Assembly: GCF_013032855.1 (NCBI RefSeq)
Contig: NZ_WQDA01000003.1
Coordinates: 643,134 to 707,133 of the forward strand
Length of the DNA stretch: 64,000 nt
DNA from: Ruegeria arenilitoris
GTDB lineage: Bacteria; Pseudomonadota; Alphaproteobacteria; Rhodobacterales; Rhodobacteraceae
Direction of reading: 5' to 3'
Part shown: positions 17,327-28,033 of the stretch, in pieces
How the letters are laid out: each line of letters opens with the position of its first letter
Position numbering within the stretch: the stretch's first letter is position 1
Program-made: the position numbers and the translations under genes
The notes under the pieces: model-generated
The model's input: the letters and a program-made list of their open reading frames with translations, nothing else
Told to the model about the DNA's origin: nothing
Database searches by the model: none

Positions 17327-17914
17327 CTACTGTGCGTCCAGTTCCGCATCCCAATACAGAAAGTCGATCCAGCTTTCGTGCAGGTGGTTCGGCGGAAATT
17401 TCCGTCCGATATTCTGCAGCATACTGGCGTCAGGCTGCCGAGGCGGCTTGCGCAGGCTCATCCCCGCCTGACGCAGCGATTTCGACCCCTTGCGCAGATT
17501 GCATGGGCTGCAGGCGGCCACCACGTTCTGCCAACTGGTGACGCCCCCTGCTGCACGCGGCACGACGTGGTCGAAAGTCAGTTCGCCCCGGCTGCCGCAG
17601 TACTGGCAGCGGAATTCATCCCTAAGAAATAAATTAAAGCGCGTGAAGGCCACGCGCTTTCTGGGTTTCACATAGTCTTTCAGGACAACAACCGACGGTA
17701 TTCGGATCACCGTACTCGGGCTGCGGACCACTTCGTCATACTCGGCGACGATATCGACCCGGTCCAGCCAGGCGGCCTTTATCGCCTCCTGCCAGGGCCA
17801 CAGCGACAGCGGATAGTAGGAAAGCGGGCGATAATCGGCGTTCAAAACCAATGCCGGATGGTGCTTGAGGGCACCTGGCTCCCTGACAAATTCGGTCCTG
17901 AAATCTCCGTCCAT
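17327..17914 (-). CDS. HNH endonuclease
   Basis: A 195-aa protein with an HNH/zinc-finger nuclease domain at about 108-150. CQYCGSRGELTFDHVVPRA supplies the first CxxC pair and the catalytic His; WQNVVAACSPCNLRKG supplies Asn and the second CxxC. The N-terminal half (PALVLNADYRPLSYYPLSLW) is the conserved lead-in of a subgroup found on the chromosomes of most alphaproteobacteria, where it is not tied to restriction or phage genes. GGAGCG precedes the ATG at 17914. Its cellular role is not established. It converges on the dsbB-like gene with a 2-bp gap. Confidence 0.85.
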   Translation of the reverse strand: MDGDFRTEFVREPGALKHHPALVLNADYRPLSYYPLSLWPWQEAIKAAWLDRVDIVAEYDEVVRSPSTVIRIPSVVVLKDYVKPRKRVAFTRFNLFLRDEFRCQYCGSRGELTFDHVVPRAAGGVTSWQNVVAACSPCNLRKGSKSLRQAGMSLRKPPRQPDASMLQNIGRKFPPNHLHESWIDFLYWDAELDAQ

Positions 17915-18024
17915 GGCTGAATCGCTCCTCGCTCTCGGCTGCCTGTATGGGACACCAGAGCGGGGAGCACCCGCCCCGGTCTTAACTTAACTATATATCG
18001 TGTTAAAACTCTGACAAGTCCTGT

Positions 18025-18089
18025 TTTTCCACAACATCTCGGTAACGGACTATTCTGAATCCGTAACAATCACGTGACAGTTATCCACA
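18025..18089 (+). promoter_or_regulatory. Two DnaA-box matches upstream of rluE
   Basis: TTTTCCACA at 18025-18033 fits the relaxed consensus TTWTNCACA, and TTATCCACA at 18081-18089 is a perfect DnaA box. Both point the same way and lie in an AT-rich 200-bp divergent spacer between the HNH gene and rluE. They may be a DnaA-responsive site or chance. Confidence 0.4.
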
Positions 18090-18115
18090 GCTTGCGCAGG
18101 TCCGGAACTGAGAGT

Positions 18116-18733
18116 ATGGCGGAGCTCATGTCATGGTTCATCCGCTTCAACAAACCCTTTGACGTGCTGCCGCAGTTCACCGACCGGCAAAATGCCGACT
18201 CGCCCCGCAGCACCCTGTCGGATTTCATCGACCTGCCGGGGGTCTATCCGGCCGGGCGGCTGGACCGTGACAGCGAGGGGCTGATGCTGTTGACCGACAA
18301 TGGGCGGCTGCAATCCCAGATCTCGGATCCCAAGCACAAAATGCCCAAAACCTATTGGGCCCAGATCGAGGGCATCCCGGATGCGGCTGCCATTCGGGCC
18401 CTGCGCGACGGGGTCGAGTTGAATGACGGCATGACCCGCCCAGCCAAGGCGCGGCTGATCGACGAACCCGAGGGTCTGTGGCCACGCACGCCCCCAATCC
18501 GCGAACGCAAGACGGTGTCGGATTGCTGGCTGGAACTGACCCTGCGCGAGGGGCGCAACCGGCAGGTGCGCCGCATGACGGCCGCCGTCGGCCACCCCAC
18601 CCTGCGCCTGATCCGCGCCCGGATCGGAGACTGGACTCTGGACGATCTCGCCCCCGGCAGCTGGGACAGCCTGCCGATGCCCGTTCTGGAAACCGCACCC
18701 CAACGCAAGCGGGACCGGCGTCCGCGGCGGTGA
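18116..18733 (+). CDS. rluE: 23S rRNA pseudouridine synthase (RluE-like, RsuA/RluB family)
   Basis: A 205-aa enzyme of the RsuA/RluB/E/F family without the S4 domain, as in RluE, which modifies U2457 of 23S rRNA in E. coli. FNKPFDVLPQF, AGRLDRDSEGL (with the catalytic Asp after GRL) and REGRNRQVRRM are the three family motifs and match RluE almost word for word. NPPIRERK of RluE appears here as TPPIRERK. I give the ATG at 18116; an ATG at 18128, just after GGAG, would shorten it by four residues. Confidence 0.9.
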   Translation: MAELMSWFIRFNKPFDVLPQFTDRQNADSPRSTLSDFIDLPGVYPAGRLDRDSEGLMLLTDNGRLQSQISDPKHKMPKTYWAQIEGIPDAAAIRALRDGVELNDGMTRPAKARLIDEPEGLWPRTPPIRERKTVSDCWLELTLREGRNRQVRRMTAAVGHPTLRLIRARIGDWTLDDLAPGSWDSLPMPVLETAPQRKRDRRPRR

Positions 18734-18764
18734 CTTTTTCGGCGCTGTCCGCTATCATGTTGCC

Positions 18765-19190
18765 ATGAAAGTAGCAGCCGGAATCCCGTCGCCTTCGGGC
18801 ATTCTCGAGGCCGCGCTGTATGTCGATGATCTGGACGCCGCCGAACGGTTCTATGGCGAGGTTCTGGGCCTGGAACGCATTCAGCGCGTCAAGGGCCGGC
18901 ACGTGTTCTTCCGGGTCGGCGCCTCGGTGTTGCTGTTGTTCAACCCCGACCAGACAGAACAGCCCCCGACCAACCCCGGCCTGCCGGTGCCGCCACATGG
19001 CGCACGCGGTCCGGGCCATGTGTGCCTGATCCTGACGCGCGACCAGATCGCGTTGATGCGCAAGCATCTGCTGGACTGGAACGTCCCGGTCGAAGCCGAG
19101 TTTGACTGGCCCAACGGGGCACGATCGCTCTATGTGCGAGACCCGGCCGGAAATTCGGTGGAGTTTGCCGAGGGTCACCTGTGGGGGTGA
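18765..19190 (+). CDS. VOC-family (glyoxalase/dioxygenase fold) protein
   Basis: A 141-aa protein with one vicinal-oxygen-chelate module pair. LEAALYVDDLDAAERFYGEVLGL is the usual first strand and helix; GHVCLIL and VRDPAGNSVEFAE supply the His and Glu expected as metal ligands. Family members bind a divalent metal and act on many small substrates or give antibiotic resistance, so the substrate cannot be named. It follows rluE by 31 bp on the same strand and may share its transcript. Confidence 0.8.
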   Translation: MKVAAGIPSPSGILEAALYVDDLDAAERFYGEVLGLERIQRVKGRHVFFRVGASVLLLFNPDQTEQPPTNPGLPVPPHGARGPGHVCLILTRDQIALMRKHLLDWNVPVEAEFDWPNGARSLYVRDPAGNSVEFAEGHLWG

Positions 19191-19200
19191 CCCTGCCGCG

Positions 19201-19866
19201 TCACAGGCTCAGCTTGTCGCGCATGAAGGCCAAGGCGACGCCCAGCCCGTCGGGCGCGATACCGTGGCCGGTGCCCTTCATGACATGAGCAAAGACCTCC
19301 TTGAAGCCTGCGCGCTGCAGGGCCTCGGCGGCCTCGGGCAGCGATTGCGGCGGCACCACGTCATCGGCATCTCCATGAACCAGCAGTACAGGCATCCGGC
19401 TGACCACCTCGTCGGCCAGCAGGTCCGGCTCCAGCAGGCGGCCCGAAAACGCGATCACGCCGGCCACCGGGTCTTCGCGGCGCGGGGCCACGTGCAGGCT
19501 CATCATGCTGCCTTGGGAAAAGCCGAACAGCACCACCTGCTCGGGCAGCACGTCCTCGTCCACCATCTGGGCATCGAGAAAGGCGTTGAAATCCTCGACC
19601 GCCATTTCCATGCCGCGCCGAGCCTCTTCCTCGGACGAGCCGTCGATCCACGGGATCGGAAACCACTGATACCCGTTGGGCATGCCGGGGATCTGCTCGG
19701 GCGCGTCGGGGGCCACGAACAGCGTGTCGGGCAGGTGTTCGCCCAGAACATCCGCAAGCCCCAGCAGATCGGCCCCGTTGGCGCCATAGCCGTGCACGAA
19801 CACCACGACCGAGCGCGTGTCGCCCGAAACCGGCTCTTTGCGGAGCGCGTTCAAAACCCGTGTCAT
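19201..19866 (-). CDS. Alpha/beta hydrolase, phospholipase/carboxylesterase family
   Basis: A 221-aa cytoplasmic serine hydrolase. The nucleophile elbow is GFSQGS, with catalytic Asp in HGDADDVVP and His in GTGHGI near the C-terminus. The early FVHGYGANGADL stretch provides the oxyanion hole. This set and the length match the YpfH/LYPLA-like esterase group, which act on short acyl esters or acylated thiols. It begins in an ATGA overlap with the stop of the DNA glycosylase gene, so both are probably co-transcribed although no functional link is evident. Confidence 0.87.
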   Translation of the reverse strand: MTRVLNALRKEPVSGDTRSVVVFVHGYGANGADLLGLADVLGEHLPDTLFVAPDAPEQIPGMPNGYQWFPIPWIDGSSEEEARRGMEMAVEDFNAFLDAQMVDEDVLPEQVVLFGFSQGSMMSLHVAPRREDPVAGVIAFSGRLLEPDLLADEVVSRMPVLLVHGDADDVVPPQSLPEAAEALQRAGFKEVFAHVMKGTGHGIAPDGLGVALAFMRDKLSL

Positions 19867-20495
19867 CTGATCCCTTCCCTATCCTTGGCCACGCGGTAAT
19901 AGGCCCACAGAACCCGGGCTGCAACCGACCGCCACGGCGACCACGCCTCGGCCATTTGCCGCAGCGCCTTGTCGGTCGGCCGATCCGGCAGGCCGTACAG
20001 CATCCGTGCGGCCTCCTGCAGGGCCAGATCGCCGGGCGCGATCACATCCGCCCGCCCCAGCGAGAACATGGCATAGATCTCGGCCGTCCAGACCCCGATG
20101 CCCGGCACTTGCGTCAGGGTCGCAATGACCACGTCATCGGGTGCCTGGCGCAGGGCCTTGTAGTCGATCCGCGCATCGGCCAGCGCACGGGCATAGCGGA
20201 TCTTCTGGCGGCTCAGCCCCACAGCGCGCAGCTCATCATCGGTGGCCCATTTGATCTTGCGCGGCCCGGTCAGGCCGGCCTGCTGCATCCGCCCCCAGAT
20301 CGCGTTGGCCGAGGCCACGCTGACCTGCTGGCTGACGATGGCGCTGAGCAGTTGCGCGAAGCCGTCGGGCCGGCGGCGCAGGGGCAGCGGGCGGGTCAGT
20401 TCGATCGCGTGCGCCATGCGCGGACAGGCGTCAGACAGCCACTCGGCCCCTTCCGCAACGCATTCTGGTGTCTCGATAATTCGACCAACGGTCAT
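19863..20495 (-). CDS. DNA-3-methyladenine glycosylase (AlkA-like, HhH-GPD)
   Basis: A 210-aa base-excision repair enzyme of the HhH-GPD superfamily. LLSAIVSQQVSVASA is the conserved helix near the N-terminus; the helix-hairpin-helix is LTQVPGIGVWTAEIYAMF, followed by the catalytic Asp in RADVIAPGDLALQEA. There is no C-terminal Fe-S cluster, which fits AlkA and excludes EndoIII/MutY. It should remove alkylated purines. I chose the ATG at 20495; the frame stays open upstream but carries no family sequence. Its stop overlaps the esterase start. Confidence 0.85.
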   Translation of the reverse strand: MTVGRIIETPECVAEGAEWLSDACPRMAHAIELTRPLPLRRRPDGFAQLLSAIVSQQVSVASANAIWGRMQQAGLTGPRKIKWATDDELRAVGLSRQKIRYARALADARIDYKALRQAPDDVVIATLTQVPGIGVWTAEIYAMFSLGRADVIAPGDLALQEAARMLYGLPDRPTDKALRQMAEAWSPWRSVAARVLWAYYRVAKDREGIR

Positions 20496-20592
20496 GGCTG
20501 CTCCGGGTGGCGGTTCGGGGCGCAGGTTAGGCTGCTTTGTCGCATATGCAACCCGCTTGTATGTCCGCCGGTTCGCCGATACCCATTTGCGC

Positions 20593-21819
20593 ATGACGAT
20601 GACCAGCACCGCCCCCGACGATACCCGCGCCACGCGCAACGTTGCCGTTCTGGTGGCGGCGCAGGCGATTCTGGGCGCACAGATGCCGATGATCTTCATC
20701 GTCGGCGGATTGGCGGGCCAGTCGCTGGCCAGCAACGCCTGCCTCGCCACGCTGCCGATTTCGCTGATCGTTCTGGGGTCGATGCTGGCGGCCACGCCGG
20801 TCTCGGCCATCATGCAGCGCTGGGGCCGCCGCGCCGGGTTCCTCGTCGGCGCAACCGCCGGAGCGGTGGGCGGCGCCGTAGGAGCCTATGGCCTGTACCT
20901 AGGGTCGTTCCCCGTCTTTCTTGTCGGCAGCCTGCTGACCGGCATCTACATGAGCGCACATGGCTTCTATCGCTTTGCCGCCGCCGATACCGCGTCGGAC
21001 GCATTCCGGCCCAAGGCGATCTCTTACGTCATGGCTGGCGGTCTGGCTGCGGCCATCATCGGGCCGCAGATCGTCAAACTGACCTCGCAGGCCTATGTCA
21101 TTCCGTTTCTGGGCACCTATTTCGCGGTGATCGCGGTGAACGTCATCGGTTCGGTCCTGTTCCTGTTTCTGGACATACCGACACCCGACCGCCCATCGCA
21201 GGATGCACCCAAAGGCCGGTCGCGGCTCGAACTGCTTAAAACCCCGCGCATCGCCGTGGCCATCATCTGTGCCATGGTCTCATACGCGCTGATGAACCTT
21301 GTGATGACTTCGACGCCGCTGGCCGTTGTCGGCTGTGGCTTCTCCGAAGGTGATGCGGCGGATGTGGTCACCAGCCACGTTTTGGCGATGTACGTTCCCA
21401 GTTTCTTCACCGGCCATCTGATCGCCCGGTTCGGGGCCGAGAAGATGGTTGCCATCGGGTTGGCGATTTTGGGCGGCGCGGGTGTCGTCGCGCTGCAGGG
21501 CGTTGAGATCGGGAACTTCTTTCTGGCCCTCGTGCTGCTTGGCATCGGCTGGAACTTCGGCTTCATCGGTGCCACCAGCATGCTGGCGGCCGAGCACGAT
21601 GTGCATGAACGCGGCCGCGTGCAGGGCCTGAACGACCTGCTGGTGTTCGGAGGCGTGACGATTGCGTCGCTGGCCTCGGGCGGATTGATGAACTGTTCTG
21701 GCGGGTCCCCGGTCGAGGGATGGACCGCCGTCAACCTGGCGATGGTGCCGTTGCTGACTTTGGCGGGCGGCGCGCTGCTGTGGCTGGTGCTCAGACCCCG
21801 CGAGGCCAAACTCTCCTGA
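20593..21819 (+). CDS. MFS transporter
   Basis: A 408-aa protein with twelve hydrophobic segments in two halves separated by a charged loop near 200 (PTPDRPSQDAPKGRS). After the second segment comes MQRWGRRAGFLVG, a variant of the MFS loop 2-3 motif GxLxDRxGRR. The best matches in kind are roseobacter MFS proteins annotated as multidrug or sugar permeases; I cannot give a substrate. Two ATG codons, at 20593 and 20599, are both possible starts. It runs divergently from the DNA glycosylase gene. Confidence 0.83.
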   Translation: MTMTSTAPDDTRATRNVAVLVAAQAILGAQMPMIFIVGGLAGQSLASNACLATLPISLIVLGSMLAATPVSAIMQRWGRRAGFLVGATAGAVGGAVGAYGLYLGSFPVFLVGSLLTGIYMSAHGFYRFAAADTASDAFRPKAISYVMAGGLAAAIIGPQIVKLTSQAYVIPFLGTYFAVIAVNVIGSVLFLFLDIPTPDRPSQDAPKGRSRLELLKTPRIAVAIICAMVSYALMNLVMTSTPLAVVGCGFSEGDAADVVTSHVLAMYVPSFFTGHLIARFGAEKMVAIGLAILGGAGVVALQGVEIGNFFLALVLLGIGWNFGFIGATSMLAAEHDVHERGRVQGLNDLLVFGGVTIASLASGGLMNCSGGSPVEGWTAVNLAMVPLLTLAGGALLWLVLRPREAKLS

Positions 21820-22602
21820 TCACCACCGACCGGTGGTCGCGGTCCAGATCAGTGACACGCGCCGTCGGATCTCGCCCACGTTCAGCGCACCAGCAGCGAC
21901 CCGACCGGGCTCAGCCAGCACATGACGCAGGACGCGGTCTGCCTGCCAGCCGCCATAAAGCGCAGGGCGCGCCTGATCCGAAACATCGGCGCGACGCGCC
22001 CGGGCCGCGGCCATCCGGTCCAGCGCGCGCTCGGCCAATTGGCGCACCCCGTCCGGTGTCCCATCCAACAGGGGGACGCGCCCGCGGGCTTCAAGCTCGG
22101 GGATGGCGCGAAACCAGTTCGCCACACCGACCGCATAGCCAAAGTCGCGCAGGACCGTTTCGTCGGCGGCACCCAGGGCTTGCGCCGAGGCGACCATCAG
22201 CGAGCCCGCGCTGTGGGTCAGGTATGCCTCGAAGTGTTCCTTATCCTCGAACGGATCCCGGTAGATATCCCAACGCCTTACGGCCACATATTCATCCAGA
22301 ATCGCCGCCAGATGCGGGGACAGGACGCGCGACAGGGGCGTGACCACCTCGTGCCGCCGCACCGTGGGTCCTTCAGCGATCTCCTGCAGCGCGTCGCGCC
22401 ACCATTGCAGGCGCATTTCCGCGATCATCGGCTCTTGGGTGACCCACGGCGCGCGGGCGACCTCGATATTCATCGCATAGATGGGAAATAGCACAGCCCG
22501 CGCCTGAACCGGCGCCGCCATCGCGGCCATGAACCGATCAGGGTCGGCCCGGTGGACCAGCGCCGCGCAGGCCTTGACGTCGTCGTCGAAGGGCACGCTC
22601 AC
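21820..22602 (-). CDS. Phytoene/squalene-synthase-fold protein, NDUFAF6-like
   Basis: A 260-aa protein of the squalene/phytoene synthase fold. The first Asp-rich catalytic motif of true synthases is replaced by FPIYAMNIEVARAPW (39-53), and the following EMRLQWWRDALQEI (62-75) matches the mitochondrial complex I assembly factor NDUFAF6 rather than CrtB or HpnC/D. No second Asp-rich motif with two aspartates is visible where VANWFRAIPELEARG stands. I therefore expect no prenyl-diphosphate condensing activity and suggest a respiratory complex I assembly role. It starts with a GTG in a GTGA overlap with cimA (22599-22602), last of the cysS-cimA operon. Confidence 0.75.
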   Translation of the reverse strand: MSVPFDDDVKACAALVHRADPDRFMAAMAAPVQARAVLFPIYAMNIEVARAPWVTQEPMIAEMRLQWWRDALQEIAEGPTVRRHEVVTPLSRVLSPHLAAILDEYVAVRRWDIYRDPFEDKEHFEAYLTHSAGSLMVASAQALGAADETVLRDFGYAVGVANWFRAIPELEARGRVPLLDGTPDGVRQLAERALDRMAAARARRADVSDQARPALYGGWQADRVLRHVLAEPGRVAAGALNVGEIRRRVSLIWTATTGRW

Positions 22603-24229
22603 TCGGCCACCACCGATTGCGGGCTGCAATCGCGCACCAGCTTCCACTGGATCGCTTCCAGCAGCGCCTCGAACGAGGCATCGACGATGTTCGCGCTGAC
22701 CCCAACCGTGGACCAACGCCGCCCCTGCCCGTCTTCGCTGTCAATGATGACGCGGGTCACCGCCTCGGTCCCGCCTTGGGTGATGCGCACCTTGAAGTCC
22801 ACCAGGTGCATATCGTCCAGGATGGGCGAGTACTGCCCCAGATCCTTGGCCAGCGCCTTGGCCAGCGCGTTCACCGGGCCACGGTCGCTGCCGCTCTCGT
22901 CCATCGACTCACTGACCGACAACTTCTTCTCACCGTCCACCTTCACCACGACGACCGCCTCGGACAGGCTGACCATCTGGTTGTACTTGTTCTTGCGCCG
23001 CTCGACCGTGACCTTGTAGCGCTTGACCTCAAAGAATTGCGGCAGCTGGTCCAGTTCATCGCGGGCCAGCAGTTCGAAACTGGCCTGCGCGGTGTCATAG
23101 GAATACCCATCGGCCTCGCGCACCTTGATCCGTTCCAGGATGCGCCCCAGCGCCGGGTCGCCAGGCTCGACCTGCAACCCGGCCTCGGTCAGGCGTTTGC
23201 GCAGGTTCGACTGGCCCGCCTGGTTCGACATCGGAATGATCCGCGCATTGCCCACGGTGGCCGGATCGACATGTTCATAGGTCGAGGGGTCCTTGAGGAT
23301 CGCGCTGGCATGCAGCCCGGCCTTGTGCGCAAAGGCCGAGGCGCCGACATAGGCCGCCTGTTTGCTGGGCACCCGGTTCAGGATGTCGTCCAGCATGCGG
23401 CTGATGCGGGTCAGACCGGTAAGCGCATCGCGGCTGACCCCGATCTCGAAGGTCGAGGCATAAGGCTCCTTCAACAGCAGCGTCGGGATCAGCGCGGTCA
23501 GGTTGGCGTTGCCGCACCGCTCACCCAGGCCGTTCAATGTGCCCTGGATCTGGCGGGCGCCGGCATCCACGGCCGCCAGAGAACAGGCCACGGCATTTTC
23601 GGTGTCGTTGTGGGTGTGGATGCCCAGCCGGTCGCCGGGAAAACCCGCCGCGATCAGCTCGGACACGATCCGCCCCACTTCGGCCGGCAGCGCGCCGCCA
23701 TTGGTGTCGCACAACACCACCCAACGGGCACCGGCCTCCAGCGCAGCCTGGCAGACCCGCATGGCATAGGCGGGGTTGTCCTTGTAGCCGTCAAAGAAAT
23801 GCTCGGCGTCGAACAACGCCTCGCGCCCCTGCGCCACGATATGCGCGACTGAGGCGCGGACGTTCTCGACATTTTCCTCCAGCGAGATCCCCAGCGCGTC
23901 GGTCACGTGATAGTCATGCGACTTTCCGACCAGACAGACCGCCCGCGTGCCGGCGTTCATGACGGCGGCCAGCACGTCGTCATTCTCGGCCGAGCGCCCG
24001 GCCCGCTTGGTCATGCCAAAGGCGGTCAGGCAGGCGCGCGTCTTGAGCGCGGCGTCAAAAAACGCGCTGTCGGTGGGGTTCGCACCGGGCCAGCCGCCTT
24101 CGATATAGTCCACCCCCAAAGCATCCAGCGCCTGCGCGATCTGGACCTTTTCGGCGGTCGAGAACTGAACGCCCTGCGTCTGCTGCCCGTCGCGCAGCGT
24201 GGTGTCATAGAGGTACAGGCGCTCTTTGG

Positions 24230-24233
<4 letters not shown>
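22599..24233 (-). CDS. cimA: (R)-citramalate synthase
   Basis: A 544-aa enzyme of the LeuA/DRE-TIM family that condenses pyruvate and acetyl-CoA to citramalate, feeding 2-oxobutyrate and isoleucine without threonine. [19 protein letters not shown] at the N-terminus is the DRE-TIM metal and catalytic block; [12 protein letters not shown] carries the metal-binding HxH. The C-terminal 130 residues, after about 410, form the LeuA allosteric dimer domain. QTQGVQFS and the WPGANPTD stretch are typical of CimA and not of 2-isopropylmalate or homocitrate synthase. Its ATG overlaps the cysS stop (24230-24233). Confidence 0.88.
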
Positions 24234-25630
<1,397 letters not shown>

Positions 25631-25895
25631 GCGTCTGGCTCCTGGATACAGCAATAGCGTGCGCGTTGACGCGGGCTTAGCAACTTGTCTCAGGGAAGAA
25701 AACGAAAGAAACCGGCCCGCGTGAAAGTTCAGCAGGGAATGCAGCAGATAATGATGCAGGTCTTCCGGTTCATGGCCCATCGCATAACACGCCCGGTCCC
25801 GCGCGCCAAGACTTCTATTGCCGGCGGGGGAAGCTGATTGACAAATCACCGCGGCTCTGACCCATTCGGCGGACTTGCTGTAACGGAGGCGCGCC

Positions 25896-27083
25896 ATGAA
25901 ACTTTCGCACCGCATCACGCACCTAAACGGAGGCGGTTCGGACGGGTGGGACGTGTTCTATCGTGCGCGCCGCATGATCGCCGAAGGCCAAGCCGTGACC
26001 GAGCTGACCATCGGCGAGCATGACATCCGCACCCACCCCTCGATCCTGGCCGAAATGGACCGGTCGGCGCGCGCGGGCCATACCGGATACGCCATGGTGC
26101 CGGGCACGGATCTTCTGCGCGATACCGTAGCCGCGCGGGTGCAGACCCGCACGGGCGTTCCCACCACGCGCCACAACGTGCTGATCACCCCGGGCGGACA
26201 AGCCGCACTGTTCGCCGCACATATGGCAGCGTGCGACCCAGGCGATGTGGGTCTCTATCTCGATCCATTCTACGCGACCTATCCCGGCACGATCCGCGGA
26301 GCCGGCGCGATCGCGCGCGCGGTTCAGACCCGGGCCGAGGATGCCTTTCAGCCCGACGCAGCCTTGATCACGGAACAGGCCGAGGGTGCCGCTTCGCTGC
26401 TGATCAACACGCCAAACAACCCGACCGGGGTCGTCTATTCCCGCGAGACCCTGACCGAGATCGCCGATCTGTGCCGCGAACGCGACATCTGGCTGATTTC
26501 GGACGAGGTCTATGGCACGCAGATCTGGGACGGCGCACACCTGTCGCCCCGCGCCCTGCCCGGTATGGCCGACCGCACCCTGGTCGTGGGCTCGATGTCG
26601 AAATCCCACGCCATGACCGGGTCGCGCTGTGGCTGGATCGTTGGCCCCGAAGAGGCCATCGAACATCTGATCAACCTTGCCACGCACACCACCTACGGGG
26701 TTCCGGGATTCATTCAGGACGCTGCCAGCTTTGCGCTGACCGCCGGGGACGAACTGGAGGAAGAGGTCGCGGCCCCCTTCCGCCGCCGCCGCGCCCTGGC
26801 GATGCAGGTTCTGGCCCGACAGAACACGGTGGGCCTGATCCCGGCTCAAGGCGCGATGTATCTGATGCTGGACATCCGCGCGACGGGGCAAAGCGGCGAA
26901 GACTTCGCCAATGCGCTGCTGGACACCCACGCCATCGCGGTCATGCCCGGAGAAAGCTTCGGCCAAGCCGCCGCTGGACATGTGCGCGTGGCCATGACCA
27001 TTGACGATGACCGGTTCGCCGCTGCCCTTCAGACCCTATGCGACTTCGCCGCCCGGTTGGCGAGCCAGACGGCGGCCGAGTGA
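25896..27083 (+). CDS. Class I/II pyridoxal-phosphate aminotransferase
   Basis: A 395-aa fold-type I aminotransferase. [11 protein letters not shown] and the DEVYG stretch bind [18 protein letters not shown] carries the Schiff-base Lys and the phosphate-binding Arg region. The length is usual. GGAGG lies 9 bases before the ATG. The closest group by motif is the aspartate or aromatic aminotransferase-like set, but the substrate is undetermined. It stands alone, between cysS (divergent) and the barrel protein (convergent). Confidence 0.88.
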   Translation: MKLSHRITHLNGGGSDGWDVFYRARRMIAEGQAVTELTIGEHDIRTHPSILAEMDRSARAGHTGYAMVPGTDLLRDTVAARVQTRTGVPTTRHNVLITPGGQAALFAAHMAACDPGDVGLYLDPFYATYPGTIRGAGAIARAVQTRAEDAFQPDAALITEQAEGAASLLINTPNNPTGVVYSRETLTEIADLCRERDIWLISDEVYGTQIWDGAHLSPRALPGMADRTLVVGSMSKSHAMTGSRCGWIVGPEEAIEHLINLATHTTYGVPGFIQDAASFALTAGDELEEEVAAPFRRRRALAMQVLARQNTVGLIPAQGAMYLMLDIRATGQSGEDFANALLDTHAIAVMPGESFGQAAAGHVRVAMTIDDDRFAAALQTLCDFAARLASQTAAE

Positions 27084-27099
27084 CCGAGACGGGTTTTGT

Positions 27100-27618
27100 T
27101 CAGAACCGGAAGGTCGTGCGCAGATTGAAGGTGTTGGTATCCAGATCGCCGCGCGACCGCGTGACATCGTTGAAATTCTGCCGCAAGGCTTCGCCACTGA
27201 TGATCAGGCGGTCGCCCAGAGGGTAGGCTACGCCGATCCCGTAGACGGCCGCCGTGTCGCTGTCGCCCGAAGTATTCGCCCGCGCGGCACCCACCACGAC
27301 GTAGCCCAAAGCGCGCCCGAACTCATACCCGCCGCGCAGTTTCACGCGGGATACGCTGTCCAAACTGCCCTCCGAAGCGCCCAGGTCGAGGTTCAGCCGG
27401 TCATATTCCAACTCACCCCCGACGACGAAGCTGCCCAGATCCAGATCGTATCCGATATTCGCGCCGATGCTGCCCGAGTTGCCCCCACTGCCGCCGGGGC
27501 CGTCCGCGTCGGTATATCCGAAGGTGAACCCGGCATAAGGCCCGGTCCAATCCTCGGCCAACGCCACCTGCGCCGCTGGAATCAGCAGGACCGACAGCAA
27601 GGCGCGGATCAGTTTCAT
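27100..27618 (-). CDS. Outer-membrane beta-barrel protein (OmpA-like/OMP_b-brl)
   Basis: A 172-aa secreted protein. A signal peptide of about 22 aa (MKLIRALLSVLLIPAAQVALA) is followed by alternating strands rich in Gly, Tyr and Asp, and the chain ends in FNLRTTFRF, the C-terminal Phe signature read by the BAM complex. Eight strands would fit the length, as in small OmpW/OmpA-type barrels and the Omp25/RopB group of alphaproteobacteria. A GGAGG motif 5 bases before the ATG at 27618 settles the start. No periplasmic peptidoglycan-binding domain is present. Role unknown; possibly stress- or surface-related. Confidence 0.85.
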   Translation of the reverse strand: MKLIRALLSVLLIPAAQVALAEDWTGPYAGFTFGYTDADGPGGSGGNSGSIGANIGYDLDLGSFVVGGELEYDRLNLDLGASEGSLDSVSRVKLRGGYEFGRALGYVVVGAARANTSGDSDTAAVYGIGVAYPLGDRLIISGEALRQNFNDVTRSRGDLDTNTFNLRTTFRF

Positions 27619-28033
27619 GCAGACCTCCGGTTTTCGTTCAGCACCCTTTGCGATTGCAACAGATGCGGTGATGTGCACTTCAATTAAACATGTGCTTTGG
27701 TGCCGTCAGATCAATTCAAGTCACGCAAATCTTAACAATAAGTAATGGAAGCATAACATATTTCGCCCTTTGCATGAGGATTTCCTGCGGCGTTCATCGA
27801 AGTTCCAAATTTTCGGGGCCAAAAGCGACATCGGTCGCAAACAGGACAGATTGCTTGCGCGGACCCTGACACCATTCGTCACAGGAGTTGAGGACCACAT
27901 GCCAAACGATATCTGGAAGATCTGCCTGATCAGCCGCACCATCGGTGCCGATCGGGGGCGTGCGGCACGAGGACGGCCGTGACGGGTTGAAGCTTCCCCC
28001 TTTTGACCTGACTTTCAATTTGGAATCCTCACC
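27619..28033. other. AT-rich leader region upstream of the MttB-like gene
   Basis: 415 bases between the barrel gene and the methyltransferase gene, distinctly AT-rich at 27650-27780. I looked for a cobalamin riboswitch (B12 box) because of the corrinoid link and found none. It contains one short frame with a good ribosome binding site, listed separately. Confidence 0.5.
27899..27982 (+). CDS. Possible 27-aa small ORF in the methyltransferase leader
   Basis: An ATG at 27899 is preceded by AGGAGTTGAGGA, a strong ribosome binding region, and opens a 27-codon frame starting MPNDIWKICLISRT and ending in a basic ARGRP tail. It stops 51 bases before the MttB-like gene. It could be a leader peptide or a real small protein; I recognise no homologue. 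Its basic tail and isolation make it uncertain. Confidence 0.3.
   Translation: MPNDIWKICLISRTIGADRGRAARGRP

Noticed and set aside
17982..18006. CtrA site suggested by repeated TTAA near 17,982-18,006
   Set aside because: No pair of TTAA elements has the required 7-base spacing.
18025..18089. Chromosome replication origin at the two DnaA boxes
   Set aside because: Only two boxes, no cluster and no dnaA, parAB or hemE neighbour; a single-gene regulatory site is the most that can be claimed.
21820..22602. Squalene or phytoene synthase in a carotenoid or hopanoid pathway
   Set aside because: The Asp-rich catalytic motifs are missing and no isoprenoid genes are nearby.
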